DNA of 8,223 nt from Xanthobacteraceae bacterium. Lineage in GTDB: Bacteria; Pseudomonadota; Alphaproteobacteria; Rhizobiales; Xanthobacteraceae. A model generated the notes under the pieces. The model was given only the letters and a program-made list of their open reading frames with translations, did not search any database and was not told where the DNA came from. Made by a program: the position numbers and the translations under genes. Location: NCBI GenBank assembly GCA_030037185.1, contig JASHRR010001371.1, forward strand, positions 1 to 8,223. Direction: 5' to 3'. Below are positions 1 to 6,435 of the stretch, in pieces; within the stretch, counting starts at the first letter, position 1, and every line of letters starts with the position of its first letter.

Positions 1-1142
1 GCCTGCTGTTCGATCAGCCAGCGGCCCGGGTTGTCGGCGAGGAATGCGATCCGTACGGTCTGGCGCCTGTCGACCGCCACGGTGTCGAGCCAGTAGGGCT
101 TCCAGCCGTCGTCGAGCCGGTCGAGCAGGCGGAAGTGATAACCGTGGAGGTGCACCACATGCGCCTGCGCATCGCGGTTATCGATCGCCATCATTACGGT
201 GCGTCCGCGCTCGGCGGAGAACAGCGGCTTGCCGGCGGGGACGGTCGCGTCGCCGCCTTCGATCGCCAGCGCGACGCGCAGGGCACGGGAAAAATCCATC
301 CGTAGCGGCAGAGGATTGGCGGCAAGAGGCGCCGGATCGCCGAGCGGCGTCCGGCGTGCGGTGATCTCCCCATAGACAAGGCGCAGCACCGCCGGCTTGC
401 CGCGGTCCTGCGAGAGCGTGATCGGCGCGATGCTGCCGGGCGCCAGTGCGGCGTCGACAAAGACGTCGGCGCGATTCCCGGGCGCGAGCACGATGCGGCC
501 ATCACGGCTTGCGAACGGCTCCGCAGGCTCGCCGTCGAGCGCCATCACGATAACCCGGTGGTTGTCGATTCGCGCATTGATCGGCCTCGCCGACGCATTG
601 ACGAAGCGTAGCCGCAGACGTTCGTTGGCGCGCACTGCAATGTCGAGGGCGGTGACGCCATTCACTGTGAATTCCTGCACTCCATCGCGGCCTGATCTGC
701 GCCCGCCGAATATCAGCAGATGATCCTGATCAACCAGCGGCGGGGCGGGCTCCGCAACGATCAGCGCGCCGTAGAGGCCGCTTTCCTGCTGGCTGCGCGA
801 TGCGGCGCGATACCAGAAGGTGCCGGCATCCGCAACCGGCAAGCGATAATCGACACTTGCGCCCGGCGCAACCGGTGCCCCGGTGAGGGGCACGCCGCCA
901 TCCATGGGGTTTGGCACTCGCACCCCATACCAGTGGAGCGCCATCGGCTCATCAAGGCCGTTGACGAGCCGCACTTTGATTTCATCACCGCGGCGCGCCC
1001 GGATAACCGGCCCGGGCACTGCGCCGCTGAACCCTGTGCTGGTCGCGTGCAGCACGGTTATGCCCGGCGAGGTCTCGGCATGAATGTGCCTGACGGTCGC
1101 CGCGAATACGCAACCGATGAGGACGTGGCGTCGGGACAACAT
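1..1142 (-). CDS. Multicopper-oxidase-fold (cupredoxin) protein with degenerate copper sites, Tat-like signal, 3' end outside window
   Basis: 380 codons are visible from the ATG at 1142, and the frame is open to the left edge, so the C-terminus is missing. The N-terminus reads MLSRRHVLIG followed by a hydrophobic stretch to about residue 22, resembling a twin-arginine signal; the product is probably periplasmic. The architecture is that of a three-domain multicopper oxidase: a GPVIRARRGD strand (44-53), LHWYGVRVPNPMDGGVP (69-85), GTFWYRAASRSQ (107-118), then GLYGALIV, and a C-terminal HVVHLHGYHF (328-337) with DNPGRWLIEQQ (370-380). Compared with the family motifs HWHG, WYHxH, HxxHxH and HCH, only His70, His328, His331 and His333 remain. 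Tyr72, Arg112, Ala114, Glu378, Gln379 and Gln380 occupy ligand positions, including the type 1 Cys. By family knowledge it cannot build a normal type 1 or type 3 centre, so a structural or chaperone role, as in the copper-free FtsP/SufI, is more likely than oxidase activity. The fold call is secure; the function is unknown. There is no strong Shine-Dalgarno before the ATG. Confidence 0.88.
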   Translation of the reverse strand, partial: MLSRRHVLIGCVFAATVRHIHAETSPGITVLHATSTGFSGAVPGPVIRARRGDEIKVRLVNGLDEPMALHWYGVRVPNPMDGGVPLTGAPVAPGASVDYRLPVADAGTFWYRAASRSQQESGLYGALIVAEPAPPLVDQDHLLIFGGRRSGRDGVQEFTVNGVTALDIAVRANERLRLRFVNASARPINARIDNHRVIVMALDGEPAEPFASRDGRIVLAPGNRADVFVDAALAPGSIAPITLSQDRGKPAVLRLVYGEITARRTPLGDPAPLAANPLPLRMDFSRALRVALAIEGGDATVPAGKPLFSAERGRTVMMAIDNRDAQAHVVHLHGYHFRLLDRLDDGWKPYWLDTVAVDRRQTVRIAFLADNPGRWLIEQQ

Positions 1143-1193
1143 GGCGGTAGATTATGGTAACCGGTACGCAAACCCAAGCTGGACGGAGGCGCT
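1143..1193. promoter_or_regulatory. Divergent intergenic region between the cupredoxin-fold gene and the DUF1330 gene
   Basis: Only 51 bp separate two divergent start codons, so promoters for both directions must lie here or inside the genes. On the minus strand a CATAAT (1156-1151) resembles a -10 box, with a weak TTGGGT (1177-1172) 15 bp upstream. This would place the transcript start close to the ATG at 1142. A near-palindromic ACCGGT core lies at about 1160-1165. All of this is weak motif reading and no element is certain. Confidence 0.3.
1185..1189 (+). promoter_or_regulatory. Shine-Dalgarno of the DUF1330 gene
   Basis: GGAGG lies four bases before the ATG at 1194. It supports that start over the alternative upstream ATG at 1154, which is in another frame. 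Confidence 0.75.
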
Positions 1194-1586
1194 ATGATCG
1201 AGACCTACTACGTTGCCGGGTTAGCGGCAATTTTTGGCGCCGCCGCGGGCGCTGCCGCCGTCGCCGGGCGAAGAACGCCGGGGACACCCAAGGCCTATGT
1301 GGTGACCGAGGTCGACCTCACGGGCGACATGGCGGCGTTCCAGCGCGACTATGCGGCCCAGGCTCAGGCCACCATAGAGCCGTTTGGCGGCCGCTATCTG
1401 GTGCGCGGCGGCCGCGTCGCCGGCATTGAGGGCGAGCCGCCCAAGCCGCGAATCGTGATCAGCGTATTCGACAGTTTCGATGAGGCGGAGGCATGGCGCC
1501 GCTCGCCCGAATACGTGAAGATCGCCGCAGTGCGCCACCGCGAGGCGAAGTCGCGGCAATACATCGTCGAGGGGCTGCCGCAGTAG
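1194..1586 (+). CDS. DUF1330 domain protein with N-terminal hydrophobic anchor
   Basis: 130 aa. Residues 4-25 are an Ala/Gly-rich hydrophobic segment, either an uncleaved anchor or a signal sequence. The DUF1330 domain (a small dimeric alpha/beta-barrel, ferredoxin-like fold) fills about 33-128. It shows the hallmark strand KAYVVTEVDLT (33-43), the loop FGGRYLVRGG (64-73), IEGEPPKPRIVISVFDSFDEAEAWRRSPEY (78-107, seen as the usual strand-helix pattern) and a terminal SRQYIVEG (120-127). Many DUF1330 proteins are about 95 aa and cytoplasmic; the extra leader here is also seen in alphaproteobacterial members. The biochemical function of the family is not established. The gene is preceded by a good GGAGG and is divergent from the cupredoxin-fold gene. 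Nothing in the sequence ties it to the helicase downstream, from which it is separated by 587 bp. The family call is firm; the role is unknown. Confidence 0.9.
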   Translation: MIETYYVAGLAAIFGAAAGAAAVAGRRTPGTPKAYVVTEVDLTGDMAAFQRDYAAQAQATIEPFGGRYLVRGGRVAGIEGEPPKPRIVISVFDSFDEAEAWRRSPEYVKIAAVRHREAKSRQYIVEGLPQ

Positions 1587-2173
1587 GGCGGGCAACGCAA
1601 GCTTGCCGCGCTGCGGTGCCAGCTGGCGCAAATCGATGTGAAAAATGCAACGATGCACACACCAAACCAGGCGTTGATCAGCATCGTTGGCGCAAGCCTC
1701 CCCTTCCCCAAGGAAGAGGCCTCTGCTTCCCCGCCGCTCTCGGCTCTCGCCGGTCTAAACCGGGCACAACATCGAAAGCCTCGCCCGCTTGCTCGGAATT
1801 CTGACGTGGCAAGGGCACAGCGCTTGCCGTGCTGGTTCCGCGCCGGACTGCTGCCAGTCCGGCCAGTTGCCTGCAGCCTCCGGAGCATAGTGCGGCGGGG
1901 GCCCTGGCGCCCTCGCGCTGCGGCTTGAGGGCAAAAACGCGCCGTACGGGACAGACCTCAGATCAGCAGGTCCCTTGCTGCGGCCCCGGCGCCGCGGCAA
2001 CCTGAGCCCTTGGCGTTGGCGTCATCGTTACGCGGGTCTCACTTTTTCCCCAGGGCTCCCGCAAGCGGTTGAAACTGCCTCGCGCAATTGCGAGTGTCAG
2101 CCGGATTGCGCGCCGGTACGAGGCCGGCGCTTTGATTAATGGCGTAGGCCCGCTCGCACGGCATCGCAGGCTT
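1587..2173. other. 587-bp region without a convincing gene
   Basis: No reading frame here gives a recognisable or well-initiated protein. Frames that stay open on either strand are Arg/Pro/Ala-rich and look like GC-driven shadows. Structures visible by eye are a perfect 9-bp hairpin (1842-1863), a smaller CCGGT/ACCGG hairpin at about 1751-1764, and CTCGC/GCGAG around 2079-2094. The 3' part must carry the promoter of the helicase gene, but I see no clear -35/-10 pair. It may hold an unannotated small RNA or degraded sequence. Confidence 0.5.
1842..1863. other. Perfect 9-bp inverted repeat, hairpin with CTGC loop
   Basis: GCCGGACTG, loop CTGC, then CAGTCCGGC: a perfect nine-base-pair stem with a four-base loop. 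No T-run follows on either strand, so it is not a classical intrinsic terminator. It lies about 255 bp after the DUF1330 stop and about 310 bp before the helicase start. It could be part of a structured RNA, a factor-binding palindrome, or chance in GC-rich DNA. Confidence 0.6.
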
Positions 2174-3640
2174 ATGAAGCAGCATTCTGTCAAGCGGCCG
2201 CATGGACCGGCCAGCAACCCGGACGGCTTGGCCAGGAACGCCAAAAGATTAGCCCATTTCAACCGCGCCGTTGCCGCCAAAGGCGACAGGCCGGCAGAAC
2301 CGGCACAAGCAGCGTTCGTGCGCGACGAGGCCTATGAGGCGACCCCCGGGGTCGCCCAGGGGCTCGCGGCGATCGACGCGCGCAGCGCGGCTGTCCTCAT
2401 CGCGGGCCGTGCCGGCACCGGCAAGACGCGGCTCGTGCAATACATCAAGCGCCGGCCAGGCGGGGAGTTGCAGGCGACGGTGGCACCGACCGGGATCGCG
2501 GCGCTTAACGCCCGCGCTCAGACCATTCATTCGTTCTTTCACCTGGAACATGCAGTTCTCGACGCCAAAAATCTCTCCAGGGCCGGCAAGTTCGGATCGC
2601 TTTATCGGCGCATCAACCGCCTCGTCATCGACGAGATTTCCATGGTGCGCGCCGACGTGATCGACGCCATCGATGCACGGCTGCGCCAGGTGCGCGGCGA
2701 CAAACGGCCGTTCGGCGGCGTCCAGATCGTCATGGTGGGAGATTTCCTGCAGCTGCCGCCCGTAGTCCAGGAACACGACTGGCCCCTACTCGAAGGTCTC
2801 GGCTATGAGGGGCCCTATGCCTTCCATGCGCATGCCTTGCAGTCCCTGCCGGTCGAAACCGTGACACTCGATCGGGTCTGGCGCCAGGACGAGCAGGACT
2901 TCGTCGACATTCTCGGCCGCATTCGCTCGCGCGAGGGCATTGCAGAGGCGCTGGAGCGGCTCAATGCCCGCTGCGTCGGCCCTCATCGCGACGGCGTCAA
3001 GCCACTGCTGCTGACGCCGACGCGGGCCGCTGCCGAGCGCCACAACCATCAGGGCCTCGCGGCGCTGGCGAGCAAACGGTCCGCTTTCCGCGCCGCGATC
3101 GAGGGCGATTTCGCAATGGGCGCCGCCAACCTGCCGGTGCCGGAATGTCTCGAGCTTGCGGCCGGCGCGCGCGTCATGGCGGTGCGCAACGATCCGCAAG
3201 GCCGCTTCGTCAACGGCTCGCTCGGCACTGTCGCGCGGCTAGAGGCGCAAGGCCCTTTCGTGCACTTCGATCGCCGCCCACAGGAGCTCCTGGTCGCGCC
3301 GGTCACCTGGGAAAAGGTGCGCCAGGGCTTCAACGAGGCGCAGCAGCGCATCGACCACCAAGTGGTGGGCACCTATCGGCAGATTCCTCTGATCCACGCC
3401 TGGGCGGTGACGATCCACAAGGCGCAGGGGCTCACGCTCGATGATGTTCGCGTCGATCTCGGCGCGGGCGCCTTCGCGCCCGGCCAAGTCTACGTGGCAT
3501 TGTCGCGCGTGCGCACGCTCGCGGGCCTGTCATTCGCCCGCCCGTTTCGGCCCGCCGACGTGCGCGCCGAGCCCGTGCTGGTTGCGTTCATGAAATGGGC
3601 GCAGGCGAGCGGCGTGAACGCCGGCGCGGCTCAGATCTAA
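2174..3640 (+). CDS. Pif1-like superfamily 1B DNA helicase (AAA family ATPase)
   Basis: 488 aa from the ATG at 2174. The frame stays open upstream to a TTG at 2069, but that extension has no recognisable homology and I prefer the ATG, preceded by a weak GCAGG. Helicase motifs appear in order: Walker A GRAGTGKT (78-85), motif Ia APTGIAALNARAQTIHSFF (104-122), Walker B VIDEISM (151-157), motif III GDFLQLPPV (189-197), motif IV region with WRQ (236-238), APTR-like LLTPTRAAAERHN (279-291), a strand-loop VNGSLGTV (346-353), motif V TIHKAQGLT (413-421) and motif VI VYVALSRV (439-446). The APTGIAA, FGG...GDFLQLPPV and TIHKAQG signatures are characteristic of Pif1 helicases, ATP-driven 5'-3' enzymes that unwind forked, G-quadruplex or R-loop DNA. 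All catalytic elements are present, so it should be active in the cytoplasm. About 60 basic residues precede the core. It stands alone, with no repair gene beside it. RecD2/TraA-type helicases share motifs but fit less well. Confidence 0.93.
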   Translation: MKQHSVKRPHGPASNPDGLARNAKRLAHFNRAVAAKGDRPAEPAQAAFVRDEAYEATPGVAQGLAAIDARSAAVLIAGRAGTGKTRLVQYIKRRPGGELQATVAPTGIAALNARAQTIHSFFHLEHAVLDAKNLSRAGKFGSLYRRINRLVIDEISMVRADVIDAIDARLRQVRGDKRPFGGVQIVMVGDFLQLPPVVQEHDWPLLEGLGYEGPYAFHAHALQSLPVETVTLDRVWRQDEQDFVDILGRIRSREGIAEALERLNARCVGPHRDGVKPLLLTPTRAAAERHNHQGLAALASKRSAFRAAIEGDFAMGAANLPVPECLELAAGARVMAVRNDPQGRFVNGSLGTVARLEAQGPFVHFDRRPQELLVAPVTWEKVRQGFNEAQQRIDHQVVGTYRQIPLIHAWAVTIHKAQGLTLDDVRVDLGAGAFAPGQVYVALSRVRTLAGLSFARPFRPADVRAEPVLVAFMKWAQASGVNAGAAQI

Positions 3641-3821
3641 CCCGGTTCCTGTGCGCGGTGCCGGCGCGCTATATTCCCGGGGTACGCCGGATCGCGGTGG
3701 ACCGGCGGCGCTAGGCTCGAGCCAATGCCCGTGCCGCCTCGGAGCTCAGGCGTGCTGCCGCTCTTTCTTTGATGCGGGCGGGACCCTTGTCAGCGAGGCG
3801 AAGGGCGGGAAAGGATCACGG
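3641..3821 (+). promoter_or_regulatory. Intergenic region upstream of the serpin gene
   Basis: 181 bp between the helicase stop and the serpin start. A TATATT (3670-3675) could be a -10 box, with TTCCTG (3646-3651) 18 bp upstream, but the -35 match is poor. The gap is long enough for the serpin to have its own promoter. The open frame continues upstream of the serpin start, but the residues encoded there look unrelated to the family. Confidence 0.25.
3810..3815 (+). promoter_or_regulatory. Shine-Dalgarno of the serpin gene
   Basis: AAAGGA sits six bases before the ATG at 3822. It fixes the start there rather than further upstream in the same open frame, and places the signal peptide at the N-terminus. 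Confidence 0.7.
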
Positions 3822-5204
3822 ATGAACATCTTCAGACGCCACGCCGGCGGCCTTGCCGCAGTGATCGCCATCGCGGGAACCATTGCGGCCGGCCCAACCG
3901 CGGCGCAGCTGCACATCGCGGCGGAGGCGCGGGTGACGCTGTTGGCGCGCGCCTACAATACCGCCGGCCAGCAACTGTTCGCGCAATTGGCGGCATCGTC
4001 CGGCACCATCGTGTTCTCGCCCTACGCGGTCGGCACCGCGATGTCGATGCTGATATCGGGCGCGCGCGGCGATACGGCTTCCGAAATGATGCGGGCGATG
4101 TCGATGCGCATGGCGGCCGATGCAATTGACGCGGCCAATGCCGAAATGCTGTCGATCCTCAACGGCTATGACCAGAGCGCGTCGCCGCCGGTCTGCCCGC
4201 CGCGCACCAGCGCCAATGGAGGCAACTGCGAAGCGCGTCCTGGCGGCGACTTGATGAACCAGTGCCAGGGAGGTTTCCGGCTTGTCGGCACCCGCTGCGT
4301 TGCGCCCGCTGCGGCGCCGGCTTCCGCCAGGCTTCTCGCCGCCAACGCCCTGCTGTTGCTCAAGCGCGGCGACCTCGTTTCCGCCGAATATGTCGCAGCG
4401 CTGCGGGCCAAATATGCCGCCGAGGTGTTCAAAAACGCGAGCCTGGGGGACATCAACGGCTGGGTCGCCAAGAAGACGGAGGGCAAGATCGACCGCATGC
4501 TCGATCAAATCGATCCTGCCTCTGTCGCCACCCTTCTCAACGCCGTTTATTTCAAGGCCCGCTGGGCATCGGCATTCGACCCTGCTCTCACCAGGAACGA
4601 AGCCTTCAATCTCACGCGCTCGCAGAAGGCCGATGTCGCACTGATGAACCAGACCGGCAGCTTTTCGCTGGTCTCGCGCGGCGGCTATCGGGCGCTTCGT
4701 CTAACCTATCAGGTGCCGGAGCTGGGCCTGGTGGTGGTACTGCCCGACGACATCGAGGGCGTCGACGCGCTCGCGAGGCGTCTCGGGGCGAATGAACTGG
4801 CCGAGCTGTTTGCGGCGGTGCGTGACGGGCAGGCGAAAAAGCCCGTCGCGCTCGCGCTGCCGCGTTTCAAGGCCGCGTTCACGGCGGACCTGAGGGCACC
4901 ATTGCGGCAGGCGGGCATTCACAAAGCATTCGACGCGAACGACGCCGATTTTTCCGGCATGACCGCCCGAGCGGCCGGAGCAGCAGGCCTTCACGTCGAC
5001 CAGATCGTGCATCGCGCCGTCATCGAGGTCGCAGAGGAGAGCACCGAAGCGGCGGCCGCCACGGCGGCAGGCATGCGGTCAGCGGCGATCGCGCCGCCGA
5101 TCGCCCCAGTGTCGTTTCGGGTCGACCATCCGTTCCTGTTTTACCTTATCGACGATACCTCGGGCGCCATCTTGTTTGAGGGACGCGTTGCCGACCCGCG
5201 ATAG
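3822..5204 (+). CDS. Exported serpin-family protease inhibitor with a four-cysteine insert
   Basis: 460 aa. Residues 1-28 form a Sec-type signal (basic start, Ala/Ile-rich core, TAA then Gln29), so the product is periplasmic or secreted. Serpin landmarks: FSPYAVGTAMSMLISGARG (65-83), INGWVAKKTEGKI (211-223), LLNAVYFKARW (238-248), ALMNQTGSF (273-281), YRALRLTY...LGLVVVLPDD (289-310), the reactive-loop hinge EESTEAAAAT (405-414) and the signature VDHPFLFYLIDDTSGAILF (434-452). The small-residue hinge is that of inhibitory serpins, which trap proteases by inserting the cleaved loop into a beta-sheet. Counting 17 residues from Glu405 puts P1-P1' at Ala421-Ala422, suggesting an elastase- or subtilisin-like target; the loop register is inferred. 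Residues 119-165 are an insert relative to typical serpins with Cys125, Cys136, Cys148 and Cys159. The spacing to neighbours suggests a single-gene transcript, convergent with the next genes. Family call very firm; the target protease is unknown. Confidence 0.95.
   Translation: MNIFRRHAGGLAAVIAIAGTIAAGPTAAQLHIAAEARVTLLARAYNTAGQQLFAQLAASSGTIVFSPYAVGTAMSMLISGARGDTASEMMRAMSMRMAADAIDAANAEMLSILNGYDQSASPPVCPPRTSANGGNCEARPGGDLMNQCQGGFRLVGTRCVAPAAAPASARLLAANALLLLKRGDLVSAEYVAALRAKYAAEVFKNASLGDINGWVAKKTEGKIDRMLDQIDPASVATLLNAVYFKARWASAFDPALTRNEAFNLTRSQKADVALMNQTGSFSLVSRGGYRALRLTYQVPELGLVVVLPDDIEGVDALARRLGANELAELFAAVRDGQAKKPVALALPRFKAAFTADLRAPLRQAGIHKAFDANDADFSGMTARAAGAAGLHVDQIVHRAVIEVAEESTEAAAATAAGMRSAAIAPPIAPVSFRVDHPFLFYLIDDTSGAILFEGRVADPR
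4194..4298 (+). other. Duplicated C-x10-C module inside the serpin
   Basis: Two units, CPPRTSANGGNC (residues 125-136) and CQGGFRLVGTRC (148-159), have the same cysteine spacing and share a Gly third from the end. They are flanked by Pro/Ala-rich linkers. The segment lies where serpins normally pass directly from helix C/D toward 'NALLLLKRG'. In an exported protein the pairs probably form two small disulfide loops. This is a feature of the serpin gene, not a separate gene. Confidence 0.6.
5034..5090 (+). other. Reactive centre loop of the serpin (hinge to P2')
   Basis: Encodes residues 405-423, EESTEAAAATAAGMRSAAI. The hinge matches the inhibitory consensus (E-E-G-T-E-A-A-A-A-T) except Ser407 for Gly at P15. 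The predicted scissile bond is Ala421-Ala422; Arg419 at P3 is the only basic residue nearby, so a shifted register could give a trypsin-like site instead. Confidence 0.6.
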
Positions 5205-5426
5205 AGCTGGCGCAGATTGGGCAAAGGCGCGCGGTTGCGCGCCATGCTCGACCTTGCGCGCGTTGCGCAAATTGCCGGAGGGGTGTCCCGCCGAGGGAGC
5301 GCGGTCGGCATGCCAAAAGCGATAGCGCCGTGATCGACAAATGGCCTCGCTTTTGCCCGTCCTGTGCCCTTGATTGCACAGACCGGCGGCGGGCCGGTCG
5401 GCTGGCAGCCACCTGCCCGCCTGGGC
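5205..5426. terminator. Convergent intergenic region with three GC-rich hairpins
   Basis: Lies between the converging serpin gene and the exported EF-hand-loop gene. Hairpins: GGCGCGC/GCGCGCC with loop GGTT (5226-5243), TTGCGC/GCGCAA with loop GCGTT (5254-5270) and GACCGGC/GCCGGTC with loop GGCGG (5381-5399). The position suits transcription termination from both sides, but none has a T-run, so a factor-dependent terminator or plain GC-rich structure is equally possible. Confidence 0.4.
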
Positions 5427-6263
5427 CTACTTCTTGTTGAAATGCCGCAAATCCGGCGGCGGCTGTCCTTCCCTGAAGGGCATCAGCAGGCCGTCGCTGC
5501 CCAGCATGTATTGCTCGCCACCGATGCTGACATGGAGATTGCCCTCGGCGCAGATCGACTCCACCCAGATCGGCTTCTTCTCGCGGCGCATGGTTTTGAG
5601 CACCGTCCACGGCCTGGTGAGGGCATGATCCGCCACGGTGATCTGGTCGTAGAGAATGTCCGGCTTCGCCTTGTCGAGATAGAACCGCTCGTTGACGACG
5701 GTCTCCGCGTCGTCATGCACGGGCAGACCGCTCGGATCGAAGGTGCGGGGATTTTTCAGGTTGCGGGTCTCAACCTCGAGCACGTCGAAGCGGCCATCGC
5801 CGTCTTCGTCGATCCATTTGCCGATCGAATATCCCATCCACGACGGATCTTCGTCGGCCGGGAATGAGCGCCCGTCCGTATAGATGCGGCGCAGCATGCT
5901 GAGATATTCCATGAGGATGTAGGTGGTGTTGCGGGTGATGACGATCTCCATTGGCAGCACCAGGTTCATGGCCCGCGGCATGCCTTCGGGAATGCAGGTG
6001 TGGACAGGATCGTCGCCGGAACCGCCCTTGGCCACCTCGGCGAGATTGGCCTCGAACCTTGCCTGATATTCCGGCGTCAGCGGCGCCTGCTGGCCACGCG
6101 CAGGAGGCTTGGTGGAGTCGAACACGCCGAGCGGGCCCACTCTCTGCCACTGGCCCGCCATCGGGGGATATTTGTTTTCTTCGAACGGCTGCTGAGCCGC
6201 CGCTGGCCCTGCGACCACGGCGACAGCCAGCGCCACCGAACCCATCACGCTTCGCAACAACAT
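5427..6263 (-). CDS. Uncharacterised exported protein with an EF-hand-type calcium loop
   Basis: 278 aa from the ATG at 6263, chosen because GGGGAGGAG ends four bases upstream; an in-frame ATG at 6278 overlaps that Shine-Dalgarno. Residues 1-23 are a Sec signal ending in AAA before Gln24. I recognise no named domain. The sequence looks like a family often found beside DUF6152 genes, with conserved-looking blocks CIPEGMPRAMN (90-100), RRIYTDGRSFP (125-135), GYSIGKWIDEDGDGRFDVLE (144-163), LEVETRNLKNPRTFD (162-176), HDDAETVVNERFYLD (183-197) and ITVADHALTRPWTV (208-221). DEDGDGRFDVLE (152-163) meets every position of a 12-residue EF-hand loop, so calcium binding is plausible. Cys90 and Cys238 are the only mature cysteines and may form a disulfide. 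It is the last gene of the minus-strand run, 172 bp after DUF6152. Function unknown; probably periplasmic. Confidence 0.85.
   Translation of the reverse strand: MLLRSVMGSVALAVAVVAGPAAAQQPFEENKYPPMAGQWQRVGPLGVFDSTKPPARGQQAPLTPEYQARFEANLAEVAKGGSGDDPVHTCIPEGMPRAMNLVLPMEIVITRNTTYILMEYLSMLRRIYTDGRSFPADEDPSWMGYSIGKWIDEDGDGRFDVLEVETRNLKNPRTFDPSGLPVHDDAETVVNERFYLDKAKPDILYDQITVADHALTRPWTVLKTMRREKKPIWVESICAEGNLHVSIGGEQYMLGSDGLLMPFREGQPPPDLRHFNKK
5775..5810 (-). other. EF-hand-type calcium-binding loop coding segment
   Basis: Encodes D-E-D-G-D-G-R-F-D-V-L-E. Asp occupies positions 1, 3, 5 and 9, Gly position 6, a hydrophobic residue position 8 and Glu position 12, the canonical ligand pattern. It is a single copy with no second loop seen, more like a dockerin or thrombospondin-type isolated loop than paired EF-hands. 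Confidence 0.6.
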
Positions 6264-6267
6264 GCTT

Positions 6268-6276
6268 CTCCTCCCC
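6268..6276 (-). promoter_or_regulatory. Shine-Dalgarno deciding the start of the exported EF-hand-loop gene
   Basis: On the minus strand GGGGAGGAG is followed by AAGC and the ATG at 6263. The in-frame ATG at 6278 would put this strong ribosome site inside the gene and add Arg residues before the signal peptide, so it is less likely. Confidence 0.75.
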
Positions 6277-6435
6277 ATGGCGAAGTCAGAATGTTCAAAG
6301 GGGCACCGCGAGCGGCATCCTTTTGACATCGGCCGCTGCAAAGGCCCTCGCCCGCGAGCAGAGCCACGCTGGAAGCCTCCGGCACAAGAGCGACCACGTC
6401 GCCCTCCATCGTCCCTGTCGACGGCCCACCGAGCC

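Noticed and set aside
1394..1888. Minus-strand open frame containing a hydrophobic stretch (LINAWFGVCIVAFF)
   Set aside because: The hydrophobic part resembles a membrane helix, but the rest is the antisense of DUF1330 and GC-rich filler; no ribosome site seen.
1638..1928. Open frame of 96 codons on the plus strand in the non-coding gap
   Set aside because: Ser/Pro/Arg-rich, no ribosome site, no family resemblance; overlaps equally good frames on the opposite strand.
2069..2173. 35-codon N-terminal extension of the helicase from a TTG start
   Set aside because: Arg-rich with no recognisable conservation, poor ribosome site and a rare start; the ATG at 2174 is the simpler choice.
2249..2776. 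175-codon minus-strand frame within the helicase
   Set aside because: Lies wholly opposite conserved helicase motifs; no independent support.
3651..3821. 57-codon upstream extension of the serpin frame
   Set aside because: It would bury the signal peptide and the good AAAGGA site; composition is that of intergenic DNA.
3816..4508. 230-codon minus-strand frame opposite the serpin
   Set aside because: Antisense shadow of a clearly conserved gene; His/Arg/Gly-rich composition typical of GC-rich shadows.
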